From Pirellulaceae bacterium (GTDB lineage Bacteria > Planctomycetota > Planctomycetia > Pirellulales > Pirellulaceae): DNA of 15,984 nucleotides. The DNA is taken from assembly GCA_022448645.1 (NCBI GenBank), contig JAKVBZ010000100.1, positions 1 through 15,984 of the forward strand, read 5' to 3'. This document shows, one piece after another, positions 1 to 7,193 of the stretch. The number at the start of each line of letters is the position of its first letter. Position 1 is the stretch's first letter. A model generated the notes under the pieces. It did no database searches and was not told the DNA's origin. It worked only from the letters and a program-made list of their open reading frames with translations. A program made the translations under genes and the position numbers.

Positions 1-1
1 C

Positions 2-79
2 GGCGTACAAGGCCTCTACAATGATTTTAGGAACGATACGCAACTGACGTACTCGATCAACGCAATTGCGCGATTTTGA
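2..79 (+). CDS. C-terminal end of a probable outer-membrane beta-barrel protein (5' truncated by window edge)
   Basis: One frame is open from the window edge to a TGA at 77-79 and encodes 25 residues ending in YSINAIARF. The last dozen residues alternate polar and hydrophobic side chains (L, Y, I, A, A, F on one face) and finish with a C-terminal Phe. That is the pattern expected of the last strand of an outer-membrane beta-barrel recognised by the BAM machinery. The rest of the gene lies outside the window, so the family cannot be named. With so few residues, a chance open frame is possible; the terminal-Phe amphipathic pattern is the only support. Confidence 0.45.
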   Translation, partial: GVQGLYNDFRNDTQLTYSINAIARF

Positions 80-482
80 TGGTCGAGAGACTCAGGGGGC
101 GACTTATTCTACTTCCACATCGGGTTGGGAGCTGTTTCGAAAACCCTTCCAGGACGGCGTTGGAAAACCACGCTCATGTTTGCCCGTAGTTTCTGAAACT
201 ATTTTCTTGTGAGTGTGTTGCCCGTTCACTCAAACCGATCTGCCGGAGAAGATTGTGAGGAACGTCGACATTCAGATTTATAGAGAAAAACTGGCCATAC
301 TCGACTTTCAGCAGAAATTACTCATTGTGGCACAACGGCAACGTATGGCCGGTACAACGTCAAGCCGTTTTTCATTATTTTATAGGTAACCGGGGTCATC
401 GAACGACTCCCACCTTGCGAGTTGTTGCTTCCTGATGGAAAATGACGGCTTTAGCGCACCACGGCTTTGCGGAACGCCCTTT
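80..482. other. Gene-poor stretch upstream of the cytochrome c peroxidase gene
   Basis: About 400 nt between the putative beta-barrel gene end and the start of the di-heme peroxidase. I see no convincing coding frame on either strand. It holds a near-perfect dyad at 187-201 (listed separately) and an AT-rich patch around 370-385 that could carry a -10 element, but no clear -35/-10 pair. It presumably contains the promoter of the peroxidase gene and the 3' end of the upstream transcript. Confidence 0.4.
187..201. promoter_or_regulatory. Short perfect dyad, operator-like
   Basis: TAGTTTC-T-GAAACTA is a perfect 7-1-7 inverted repeat. The single-base centre makes it a poor RNA hairpin, since only about five pairs could form, so a protein-binding dyad is more natural. 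It is followed by TTTTC, so a weak terminator for the upstream gene is an alternative reading. It lies about 280 nt upstream of the di-heme peroxidase start, which is far for a classical operator. No known regulator is assigned. Confidence 0.25.
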
Positions 483-1553
483 ATGCAACGTCTCCATCTT
501 TGCTTCGTAGGCGGTGTTCTTTTTTCGATCCTATCGGCGGGCTTGGCGTGCGTAACGCCGGCGTCAGCGAGCGATACGTACGATCTGCACGTGCCACTTG
601 GTTTGGAAAAAAAACGTTTGCGGATCCCGGCGGATAATCCTTTAACGGATGCTAAGGTGGCGCTAGGGAAACAGCTGTATTTCGACCCGCGATTGTCGCG
701 TGATGACACTATTTCCTGTGCCAGTTGTCACGATCCACAGAAAGGTTGGTCCAACGGAGAGGCTTTTGCTACCGGTGTGGAAGCACAAGTGGGAGGTCGT
801 AGTGCGCCGACCATCATTAATGCTGGGTACCTGAACGCTGGGTCGATAAAGTTTACAAAACAACTCCAATTCTGGGACGGTCGGGCAGTGGAGCTGGAAG
901 GTCAAGCCTTAGGTCCTATTCAGAATCCGATCGAAATGGACATGAAGTTGCCAGACGTTGTGGCGAAGTTAAACGCGATCGAAGGCTATCGGAAACAATT
1001 CCAACAGGTGTTTGGTACGGAGGTGACGTCCGAGGGTATTGGCCGGGCGATCGCCTCGTTTGAACGCACAGTTCTGTCAGCAGATGCGCCTTTTGATCGC
1101 TTTAAAATCCAAGGTGACGATGAAGCGTTATCGGCAGCCGCAAAGCGTGGTTTGGATGTGTTTTTCAATAAAGCACACTGCAGTGCTTGTCATACGGGAG
1201 GGAATTTCGCCGACGGTGGTTTTCACAACATAGGAATCGGCATGGATAAGGAAAAATTCGATCCGGGCCGAGAAGAAATTACGAAACGGCTCGGCGATCG
1301 TGGCAGCTTCAAGACTCCGACGCTTAGGGAAATCGCGCGGACTGCCCCTTACATGCACGACGGTAGCTTGGCCACATTAGGAGATGTGATTGATTACTAC
1401 GACCGTGGAGGTATCCAGAATCCACAATTGGATGAAGAAATGAGGCCTCTTAGTCTGTCAGATCAAGAAAAGGCAGACGTGGTGACATTCTTGACAGAGG
1501 CGTTGAGTAGCGATGCGTATCCTGATTTCGACCCACCGAATCTTCCAGATTAA
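483..1553 (+). CDS. Di-heme cytochrome c peroxidase (MauG/CcpA superfamily), exported
   Basis: Exported c-type cytochrome of the bacterial di-heme peroxidase/MauG family, which reduces hydrogen peroxide with electrons from small redox carriers or carries out related oxidations in the periplasm. Numbering from the ATG at 483 (356 aa), residues 1-30 form a signal peptide (hydrophobic core VGGVLFSIL, probable cleavage after PASA). Two heme-attachment motifs are present, CASCH at 79-83 and CSACH at 233-237. Family landmarks also present are FWDGRA near 130, PIQNP near 145 and PYMHDGSL near 289, the last carrying the usual Met heme ligand. Length fits the family (about 320-370 aa). An in-frame ATG at 435 would add 16 residues, but the 483 start gives a textbook signal peptide; neither start has a clear Shine-Dalgarno. 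It heads a rightward group with a secreted propeller and a TPR protein. Whether it is a true peroxidase or a MauG-like oxidase cannot be told from sequence. Confidence 0.9.
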   Translation: MQRLHLCFVGGVLFSILSAGLACVTPASASDTYDLHVPLGLEKKRLRIPADNPLTDAKVALGKQLYFDPRLSRDDTISCASCHDPQKGWSNGEAFATGVEAQVGGRSAPTIINAGYLNAGSIKFTKQLQFWDGRAVELEGQALGPIQNPIEMDMKLPDVVAKLNAIEGYRKQFQQVFGTEVTSEGIGRAIASFERTVLSADAPFDRFKIQGDDEALSAAAKRGLDVFFNKAHCSACHTGGNFADGGFHNIGIGMDKEKFDPGREEITKRLGDRGSFKTPTLREIARTAPYMHDGSLATLGDVIDYYDRGGIQNPQLDEEMRPLSLSDQEKADVVTFLTEALSSDAYPDFDPPNLPD

Positions 1554-1617
1554 TCCTTTGTAGAAAAGATGTGTCCACAGGACAAAAAATAAAAAAATCC
1601 TATCCGTTGGTAATTTC

Positions 1618-1623
1618 AAGGAG
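1618..1623 (+). promoter_or_regulatory. Shine-Dalgarno deciding the start of the beta-propeller gene
   Basis: AAGGAG lies 4 nt before the ATG at 1628 and 7 nt before the ATG at 1631. It supports an internal start over the in-frame GTG at 1571, and spacing favours 1631. Confidence 0.6.
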
Positions 1624-1630
1624 TGCAATG

Positions 1631-2647
1631 ATGAATGCGTTTCACGGCTGGCGCACCATGTTGGTCATGGTTGGTTTAACGATGTTTCCATATAACAGCT
1701 TTGCGGAAGAAGAAATCGAAGTTGTTTTGGATGGCCTGAAAAATCCGTGTGGTATTGCCGTGCAACCAGGTACGGGGACCATATTCGTCTCCGAAAGTGC
1801 CGCAGGCCGTGTGATTCGTGTAGTAAATGGCCAAGCCGAGGAAGTGATTTCTGGGTCTAATTTGGACGTTTATGGTAAGGGTCCGAAGTACGACATCGGT
1901 CCATTGGGAATTGCTTTTTTGGACAACAGCCGGTTGGCTGTGGCAGACGGCGGATATGCTGACGGCGAAGAGTTTGTGCGCGTATTCAACATTCCGGAAG
2001 TGGGTGCCGGGCCGGTGTCCTATGGGGATGGTGTTAAGGTGGGGCCTGTGACAGCCACCGAGGAGATTAAGGCAGAAGGCAACTTTTATGGTATTGCTGC
2101 TACCGATGAGGCAATCTTCGTGACGGCGAATGGCGACGACACGAAGGGATGGGTGGCGAAAGCCGATATAGATGGTACCCAGTTCGGCGCTTTGGAGCGA
2201 TTTATTGCCACCAAGGAAGCCACCGATCCGCCCACCGACGCGCCGGTCGGGATTACGATCAGTCCACGAGGCGAAGTGGTCATTGGCCAAATGGGCGAGA
2301 TCACCGTAGAAAATGATGCGAAACTAAACTTTTACAATGCACAAAATGGCTCGGTGATACTGGACCGCGATACCGGTTTGCACGACATTACCGCATTGGC
2401 GTACAGTCCCAAGGGGCACCTATACGCTTTGGATTTCGCCTGGCTGGATACTTCGCAAGGTGGCTTGTTTCGTTTAGACGACGACAAGAATGATGGGATC
2501 CATGCTGTCAAAATTGTGGGTTTGGAGAAACCTACATGCTTGGCCTTTGGCGAAGATGGATCACTCTACATCACTCTGATTGGCGAAGTAGAGGGTGAGA
2601 ATCAGGTAGGGAACGGTCAGCTTATCCGGTTGAAAACAGGGTTGTAA
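1631..2647 (+). CDS. Secreted beta-propeller protein (NHL/ScyD-ScyE-like)
   Basis: Exported protein of about 338 aa with a signal peptide (MNAFHGWRT, hydrophobic MLVMVGLTMF, probable cleavage after NSFA) and a mature part of repeated four-strand blades. Examples are NPCGIAVQPGTGTIFVSE near the start, GPLGIAFLDNSRLAVADG, APVGITISPRGEVVIGQ, HDITALAYSPKGHLYALD and KPTCLAFGEDGSLYIT. This G-I-A-x-x-P-x-G-x-L-Y-V rhythm is typical of six-bladed NHL/SMP-30-like propellers and of proteins annotated ScyD/ScyE family. No catalytic residues can be assigned with confidence, so the substrate or partner is unknown. The start was chosen from the AAGGAG at 1618-1623; an in-frame GTG at 1571 would bury the signal peptide. 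It lies 77 bp after the di-heme peroxidase and 11 bp before the TPR gene, so co-transcription is likely. Confidence 0.75.
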   Translation: MNAFHGWRTMLVMVGLTMFPYNSFAEEEIEVVLDGLKNPCGIAVQPGTGTIFVSESAAGRVIRVVNGQAEEVISGSNLDVYGKGPKYDIGPLGIAFLDNSRLAVADGGYADGEEFVRVFNIPEVGAGPVSYGDGVKVGPVTATEEIKAEGNFYGIAATDEAIFVTANGDDTKGWVAKADIDGTQFGALERFIATKEATDPPTDAPVGITISPRGEVVIGQMGEITVENDAKLNFYNAQNGSVILDRDTGLHDITALAYSPKGHLYALDFAWLDTSQGGLFRLDDDKNDGIHAVKIVGLEKPTCLAFGEDGSLYITLIGEVEGENQVGNGQLIRLKTGL

Positions 2648-2658
2648 TGGCCCACTGA

Positions 2659-2988
2659 ATGCTCGCTATGCCGACTCGTCGTGAAAAAATTGAAGCCATG
2701 TTGGTCGAGGAGCCTGAGGATTCATTCCTCAGGTATAGTCTTGCGATGGAGTTGGACAAGGAGGGTGATCACGAGTCAAGCCTTGCGCGGTTGCAGGAAT
2801 TGCGTGAACTGGATCCACCTTACGTTCCGGCTTTCTTTATGGCAGGCCAGCAGCTGGCAAAGTTACAGCGACTGGAGGAGGCTCGAGCCGTACTTCAAGA
2901 TGGCATCGAGAAGGCACAGGAACAAGGTGATAATCACGCCGCTGGCGAAATGAGTGAGTTCCTGACAGCCCTAAGCTCGATGGAGTAG
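2659..2988 (+). CDS. Small tetratricopeptide-repeat protein
   Basis: Protein of up to 109 aa with no signal peptide. It consists of paired amphipathic helices: a first pair around SFLRYSLAMELDKEGDHESSLARLQELRELDP, and a second around YVPAFFMAGQQLAKLQRLEEARAVLQDGIEKA. These match the TPR spacing, with small residues at the A/G positions and a Pro closing the first repeat. TPRs mediate protein-protein contact, probably in the cytoplasm here; no partner is evident. The start could also be the ATG at 2668 (MPTRREKIEAML), since neither ATG has a good Shine-Dalgarno. It sits 11 bp after the propeller gene and probably shares its transcript. It converges on the leftward nuclease-fold gene, with a possible hairpin between them. 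Confidence 0.75.
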   Translation: MLAMPTRREKIEAMLVEEPEDSFLRYSLAMELDKEGDHESSLARLQELRELDPPYVPAFFMAGQQLAKLQRLEEARAVLQDGIEKAQEQGDNHAAGEMSEFLTALSSME

Positions 2989-3045
2989 CTGAGAAGAATC
3001 AGCGGAATAGGTGTTTCTTGGATCTGTTGCTTGTGGACTGAGACG

Positions 3046-3082
3046 GCGGTAAGGTCCATGGACTGCAGCCAAAAACTACCGC
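3046..3082. terminator. Weak hairpin between convergent genes
   Basis: GCGGTA at 3046-3051 pairs with TACCGC at 3077-3082. The loop contains the 10-bp palindrome GTCCATGGAC (3054-3063). It lies between the stop of the TPR gene and the stop of the leftward nuclease-fold gene, where a bidirectional terminator would be expected. Neither side has a strong T-tract, so the assignment is tentative. Confidence 0.25.
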
Positions 3083-3085
3083 ATC

Positions 3086-4339
3086 CTACTCCAACACTAG
3101 ATCCACCCATACCAAACGATGGTCGGACGCGTCGAGCAGTTGGTGTTCAGCCGCGTCAGGTGGCGGCCAATAAACCCCCGCTTGGGTGATCTTCAGTGTG
3201 GCGGCAGGCAATACATAGTCGACACGTAAATTGCCAGAATTCTTGTCGCCAAAGTCGGCTGTGTCATACGCTGGGTTTCCTAGATGTTGTGCGTTGGCCT
3301 GTCCTTGTAGTTTGGATTGTTCTGCACCGCCGCAGCTGGCGGGCACGGGATGTTGTCGGATCCGTGGGTGCTCGGTGAGTTGTCGAATGGCGTGGTCACG
3401 ACTATCTCCGTCGTGAGGGTCGGCATTGAGATCCCCGACGACGACAAAACGACTGTTTGGCCGAAGGCCACCTCGACGTCCGGTGTCGTCATAAATGTAG
3501 TGGCTCTTTTCAGGGTCGATGTAGTCTGCCCAGAAGCGAATTTCATCGTGATTTCGGCAGCCATTTCTGTCTTCCGGGCCATCGAACACCGGTGGTGTTG
3601 GGTGACTTGCCAGGACATGAAGCATCTGACCATTGATGTTGATCGGAACGTCCCAATGGCTTTTGGAAGATAATCGGAGGACTTCCATATCGGAGTCACT
3701 GTAAAATGGTGTTCCCGTCTCTGGATTGGTGGGTAATTGGGGTGCGGGCATATCTTTCCATAGGAACTGTTGGAAGGTGCGGATGTTGTCGTGCTGAATC
3801 GGGTAACGCGACAATAACGCCATGCCATACTGTCCTTCAAACCTCCCGTAGCCCAATGCGTCTGCGGGTTCCGTAAGTTTTCCGTTTTTGTTTAGATCGC
3901 GGTCAGAAGATACGCCAGTATTGACGGGACTAGAAAATACGTAGCGATATGGCAGGGGTGGCTGGCCATTTTGAGATACGGACAGATAGTTGTTCACAAA
4001 GTAAGAAGCATTGTGGTCGGACTGGTCAGAATCGAATTCATTGATCACAATGACGTCCGGCCGAACTCGCTGGATGATCTCAGCCAGCTTGCGGACCTGT
4101 TTGGTTTCGGGCGTGCGGAGGTCAGTTGCCAGACGACCTGGTGTGGAACGGTAAAGTGCAACGTTAAATGAAGCGACCCGGATCGTGTTGCGAATGGAGC
4201 TGATAGCTTCGGCATTGCCATGCTGGGGGTAACTGCATAGAACCAAAAGAAAGATCTGGTTCAAGAATATTGGCCGACGCCAAAAAATCCAGGTGCCAAG
4301 GTCGGCTTCGTGATGTGTAAGGGTGCGTCGGCTCAACAT
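3086..4339 (-). CDS. Exported endonuclease/exonuclease/phosphatase (EEP) family protein
   Basis: Mg-dependent phosphodiesterase/phosphatase fold of the DNase I/ExoIII superfamily, 417 aa. The N-terminus carries a hydrophobic stretch (FLNQIFLLVLC, 25-35) after an unusually long positively charged n-region, with probable cleavage after GNA, so it acts outside the cytoplasm. The catalytic pattern is complete: RVASFNV with Asn59, INEFDSD with Glu101, LASHPTPP with His246, GDLNADP with Asp303 and Asn305, RVDYVLP with Asp374, and SDHRLVWVDL with the terminal Asp-His pair at 406-407. A loop near 148-160 (DLNKNGKLTEPAD) resembles an EF-hand calcium loop. The substrate is unknown; extracellular nuclease and phosphoester hydrolase are both possible. 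It reads leftward, convergent with the TPR gene and divergent from upp by 20 bp. No Met closer to the signal core is available as an alternative start. Confidence 0.85.
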   Translation of the reverse strand: MLSRRTLTHHEADLGTWIFWRRPIFLNQIFLLVLCSYPQHGNAEAISSIRNTIRVASFNVALYRSTPGRLATDLRTPETKQVRKLAEIIQRVRPDVIVINEFDSDQSDHNASYFVNNYLSVSQNGQPPLPYRYVFSSPVNTGVSSDRDLNKNGKLTEPADALGYGRFEGQYGMALLSRYPIQHDNIRTFQQFLWKDMPAPQLPTNPETGTPFYSDSDMEVLRLSSKSHWDVPININGQMLHVLASHPTPPVFDGPEDRNGCRNHDEIRFWADYIDPEKSHYIYDDTGRRGGLRPNSRFVVVGDLNADPHDGDSRDHAIRQLTEHPRIRQHPVPASCGGAEQSKLQGQANAQHLGNPAYDTADFGDKNSGNLRVDYVLPAATLKITQAGVYWPPPDAAEHQLLDASDHRLVWVDLVLE

Positions 4340-4359
4340 AAAAGAAACGTAATGATGCT

Positions 4360-4986
4360 ATGAGCGTGTCAGAAGTTTTTCATCCACTTATCCAAGATCA
4401 TCTCGCACGTTTGCGCGACGTGTCAACCGGACCGGCCGAATTCCGTGTGTTGACTCAACGTCTGGCTGTATTGTTGGCCTATGAAGCCACGAAAGACCTT
4501 ATGGTGGAGTCGATCGAAGTTCAGACACCGCTGACAAAAGCACCGGGGCATCGGCTGCAGCAACGGGTGGGTTTGGTGCCTATTTTGCGAGCCGGGCTGG
4601 GGATGGTCGACCCTCTGCTGAATTTGTTACCGACGGCAGAAGTTTGGCACTTGGGCTTATTTCGCGACGAAGCAACGGCTCGCCCTGTCGCATATTACAA
4701 CAAGATCTCAGAGCATGAGGCTGTGGACGTAGCCTTCATCCTGGATCCCATGTTGGCGACCGGTGGGTCGGCCAGGTTGGCGTTGTCGGCACTTCGAGAT
4801 TGGGGAGTGTCTACGATAAAACTTTTGTCGATTATTGCTTCGCAAGAAGGCATTCTTCAGGTCCAGTCAGAATTTCCGGAAACTCAGGTTTTTGTATGTG
4901 CCGTCGACCCCGAGCTCAACGAACATAAATTTATCGTGCCCGGGCTGGGTGACGCTGGTGATCGTGCCTTCAATACGCCTCAATAG
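4360..4986 (+). CDS. upp: Uracil phosphoribosyltransferase
   Basis: Converts uracil and PRPP to UMP in the cytoplasm (pyrimidine salvage). The 208-aa length matches the family (about 208-210 aa). Family marks are RVGLVPILRAGLGMVD (69-84), YYNKI (112-116), the PRPP-binding loop DPMLATGGSA (129-138) and a C-terminal uracil-binding tail FIVPGLGDAGDRAFNT. The start at 4360 gives the expected N-terminus (HPLIQDHLARLRD). The start has only weak Shine-Dalgarno complementarity. It opens a salvage group with the nucleoside transporter and hpt, though a 324-bp gap before the transporter leaves room for a separate promoter. Its own promoter must overlap the 5' part of the divergent EEP gene, since only 20 bp separate the two starts. 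Confidence 0.95.
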   Translation: MSVSEVFHPLIQDHLARLRDVSTGPAEFRVLTQRLAVLLAYEATKDLMVESIEVQTPLTKAPGHRLQQRVGLVPILRAGLGMVDPLLNLLPTAEVWHLGLFRDEATARPVAYYNKISEHEAVDVAFILDPMLATGGSARLALSALRDWGVSTIKLLSIIASQEGILQVQSEFPETQVFVCAVDPELNEHKFIVPGLGDAGDRAFNTPQ

Positions 4987-5310
4987 AAACGGAGGCCGCC
5001 CGTGTTGTGGGTGTCCGTCAGCCAAGCCCGTAGGGGGTCTGCCACGGAGACCGTGTTCGCATTGAGTTTTTCGGCAAGTGTCGGAGGCGTTGGTCTGGTT
5101 GGGTGATGCGGCGTAGGTCGGATTCTTTTGGTGAATGATCTGTGGTGAATCACCGAAGGCCTGCACCGTGCTGTGACAAGAGGAATCAAATTGGCCAAAC
5201 GCCATTGGTCTGATTCAGTCGGCTAGTGCTAAGGGGCTGGGATGGCGAGCAAATTCCTGGTACGGTGACGGCTTCATTCTTAGTACTTCTCCCAGTCTTA
5301 GATCGATACA
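4987..5310. other. 324-bp gap between upp and the nucleoside transporter
   Basis: No convincing gene. Leftward open frames exist here but have Pro/Thr/His-rich composition, a TTG start and no homologous-looking motif. The stretch includes a possible hairpin (5127-5157), formed within a repeated GGTGAAT (5130-5136 and 5144-5150). It could be the leader of the transporter gene. No clear promoter or recognised riboswitch was found. Confidence 0.4.
5127..5157 (+). other. Possible leader hairpin upstream of nucleoside transporter
   Basis: Bases 5127-5134 (TTTGGTGA) can pair with 5150-5157 (TCACCGAA), giving an eight-pair stem with one G-U and a 15-nt loop. The second GGTGAAT copy can pair with the same TCACC, so two mutually exclusive hairpins are possible. 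This is suggestive only; it lies about 155 nt upstream of the transporter start. Confidence 0.2.
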
Positions 5311-6576
5311 ATGTATCTCCGCTTGATCAGTTTCATGGGCCTGTTTGCCATGGTGGGGATTGCCTGGTTGCTGAGCCGACATAAGAACCGGTTTCCGTGG
5401 CGAGTGGTGATCGGGGGAGTGTTCCTGCAGTTTATGCTGGCTGCGGTTGTATTCAATACGACGGGTGGGCAATGGCTGTTTCAGGTGATCGGAGATTTCT
5501 TTACGCAGATTTCCGGGTATGTTGATGAAGGTACCGGGTTGGTGTTTGGTATTCATCCTCGCGGAGGGGATCCGGAGTTGCCTCACTCTGTAACGTTGCT
5601 GCGTACGATTGCGTTTGGCGTTTTGCCCACCATCATTTTTTTCTCATCTTTGATGTCAATCCTGTATCACTGGGGCATCATGCAGTGGGTCGTAGCGGTG
5701 TTTGCTTGGGTCATGCAAAAAACATTGCACACTTCGGGCGCCGAAAGTCTATCCGCTGCGGCGAACATATTTGTGGGACAAACCGAAGCTCCTTTGGTTG
5801 TTCGTCCGTACGTTTTGGATATGACCGAGTCAGAGTTGATGGCGGTCATGGTGGGTGGTTTTGCCACCATCGCAGGAGGCGTCATGGCGTTGTACGTACA
5901 GTTTGGGATGGACCCGAGCCATATGATGACGGCATCAGTCATTTCTGCTCCGGCGGCGCTGTTGATTGCGAAGGTGATGATTCCAGAAATAGAGAAACCG
6001 AAAACGACGGGCGTTGTTCAGGTTCCCATTGAGCAAAAGACGACGAACGTCATCGAGGCGGCTGCGCAAGGAGCCACTGACGGCATGAAATTATGCATCA
6101 ATGTAGCGGCGATGTTGATTGCTTTTCTTGCCCTCATTGCGATGTTGGACGCCCTCATCGGCTGGACTGGCTCCCTGCTAGGATTTGCCGATGAACGGCA
6201 ATGGTCTCTAGCGTTGTTTTTGGGCTATGGTTTTGCTCCCATAGCCTGGCTGATGGGCATTGAAGGAGGCGACTGTGTTCGGGCTGGTGAGTTGTTGGGT
6301 CTGAAGATGGCGGCGAATGAGCTGATAGCGTATGCCCGTTTAAGTGAATGGGGACAGCCGGATTCAGGAATTAAGCTTAGCGAACGAAGTACGTTGATTT
6401 TGACCTACGCTCTATGCGGTTTTGCGAACTTTGGAAGCATCGGAATCCAGATTGGTGGAATCGGAGGAATCGCTCCCGAACGTCGTGCCGATTTGGCCAA
6501 GTTGGGTTTTCGTGCCATGTTGGGTGGGACGTTGGCCGCTTTTATGACCGCTTGCGTGGCTGGCGTCATGTTGTAG
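5311..6576 (+). CDS. nupC: Concentrative nucleoside transporter (NupC/CNT family)
   Basis: Inner-membrane nucleoside importer driven by a cation gradient, 421 aa, in the family range of about 400-425 aa. Several hydrophobic membrane spans are visible from residue 4 onward. Diagnostic stretches are SAAANIFVGQTEAPLVVRPY (148-167), in which the GQTEAP turn contributes to the nucleoside site; MTESELMAVMVGGFATIAGGV (171-191); and the C-terminal CGFANFGSIGIQIGGIGG (369-386), the second re-entrant hairpin with its flanking helix. ATG at 5311 is directly preceded by an AT-rich stretch without a good Shine-Dalgarno. It lies between upp and hpt, so imported nucleosides and salvaged bases would feed the same pools. 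The specificity (pyrimidine or purine, H+ or Na+) cannot be set from sequence, so the gene symbol is used in the broad sense. Confidence 0.9.
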   Translation: MYLRLISFMGLFAMVGIAWLLSRHKNRFPWRVVIGGVFLQFMLAAVVFNTTGGQWLFQVIGDFFTQISGYVDEGTGLVFGIHPRGGDPELPHSVTLLRTIAFGVLPTIIFFSSLMSILYHWGIMQWVVAVFAWVMQKTLHTSGAESLSAAANIFVGQTEAPLVVRPYVLDMTESELMAVMVGGFATIAGGVMALYVQFGMDPSHMMTASVISAPAALLIAKVMIPEIEKPKTTGVVQVPIEQKTTNVIEAAAQGATDGMKLCINVAAMLIAFLALIAMLDALIGWTGSLLGFADERQWSLALFLGYGFAPIAWLMGIEGGDCVRAGELLGLKMAANELIAYARLSEWGQPDSGIKLSERSTLILTYALCGFANFGSIGIQIGGIGGIAPERRADLAKLGFRAMLGGTLAAFMTACVAGVML

Positions 6577-6639
6577 TGCCTACTTTGTCGAGAACTTTGG
6601 TTGCGAAGCTGTGGCGACACACTCATTCGTGGCAAAACC

Positions 6640-6644
6640 AGGAG
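6640..6644 (+). promoter_or_regulatory. Shine-Dalgarno deciding the TTG start of hpt
   Basis: AGGAG, 7 nt before the TTG at 6652. It selects that codon over the upstream in-frame TTG at 6601, which has no ribosome-binding site and would add 17 residues unlike the family N-terminus. Confidence 0.6.
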
Positions 6645-6651
6645 ATACGCT

Positions 6652-7185
6652 TTGAAGACGTTGCTAACTGAACAGGATTTACAGGAAGGAGTTCAGCGTT
6701 TGGCCACCGAAGTGGCTGCCTGTTTCGATGGCCGACCGCTGACGATTGTCGGCGTTTTAACAGGAAGCGTAGTACTGTTGGCAGACCTGATCCGTCAACT
6801 TGACATGCCAATGCGGGTCGGTGTGATCCAGGCTCGTAGCTACCATGGAGCGACGACAGAGCGAGGTGAGCTGTTGATCAATGCCGATCTGATGCCAGAC
6901 ATTGAAGAACGGGATGTGTTACTGGTAGATGACATTTTTGATACCGGGCATACGCTCGTCGAAGTCATTGCCAAAATGCATGAGCTGCGCGCCAAATCTG
7001 TGCGATCACTGGTACTGTTGTCTAAGGAAGGTCGTCAAGAAGTCTCACACAGGCCAGAGTTTGTTGGCTTTCATATACCGAACGAATTTGTTGTTGGGTA
7101 CGGCTTAGACTATGAGGACGCGTATCGTAACTTGCCGCATTTGGCAGCAATGGAAGAGGATGACATTGCTAACCATAACGTGTAG
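6652..7185 (+). CDS. hpt: Hypoxanthine phosphoribosyltransferase
   Basis: Purine salvage enzyme that transfers ribose 5-phosphate from PRPP to hypoxanthine, and usually guanine, in the cytoplasm. From the TTG at 6652 it is 177 aa, as expected for bacterial HPRT (about 175-185 aa). Motifs are GVLTGSVVLLADLIRQL (34-50, start of the PRT core), SYHG (63-66, flexible loop), VLLVDDIFDTGHT (89-101, PRPP loop with the two catalytic acids), LLSKEG (122-127, base-contact Lys) and FVVGYGLDYEDAYRNLP (146-162, the family C-terminal signature). It lies 75 bp after the nucleoside transporter and probably shares its transcript. It converges on the sugar kinase gene with 8 bp between stops, leaving almost no room for a terminator. 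Confidence 0.93.
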   Translation: MKTLLTEQDLQEGVQRLATEVAACFDGRPLTIVGVLTGSVVLLADLIRQLDMPMRVGVIQARSYHGATTERGELLINADLMPDIEERDVLLVDDIFDTGHTLVEVIAKMHELRAKSVRSLVLLSKEGRQEVSHRPEFVGFHIPNEFVVGYGLDYEDAYRNLPHLAAMEEDDIANHNV

Positions 7186-7193
7186 CTGGAGTT

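Noticed and set aside
1676..2290. Long (204-codon) leftward open frame opposite the propeller gene
   Set aside because: It is antisense to a gene with a signal peptide and clear blade repeats; the translated product is rich in His, Arg and Asn with no recognisable domain.
4867..5205. Leftward open frames overlapping the end of upp and the gap after it
   Set aside because: Composition is rich in Pro, Thr and His, starts are poor, and part of each overlaps the upp coding region; no family resemblance was recognised.
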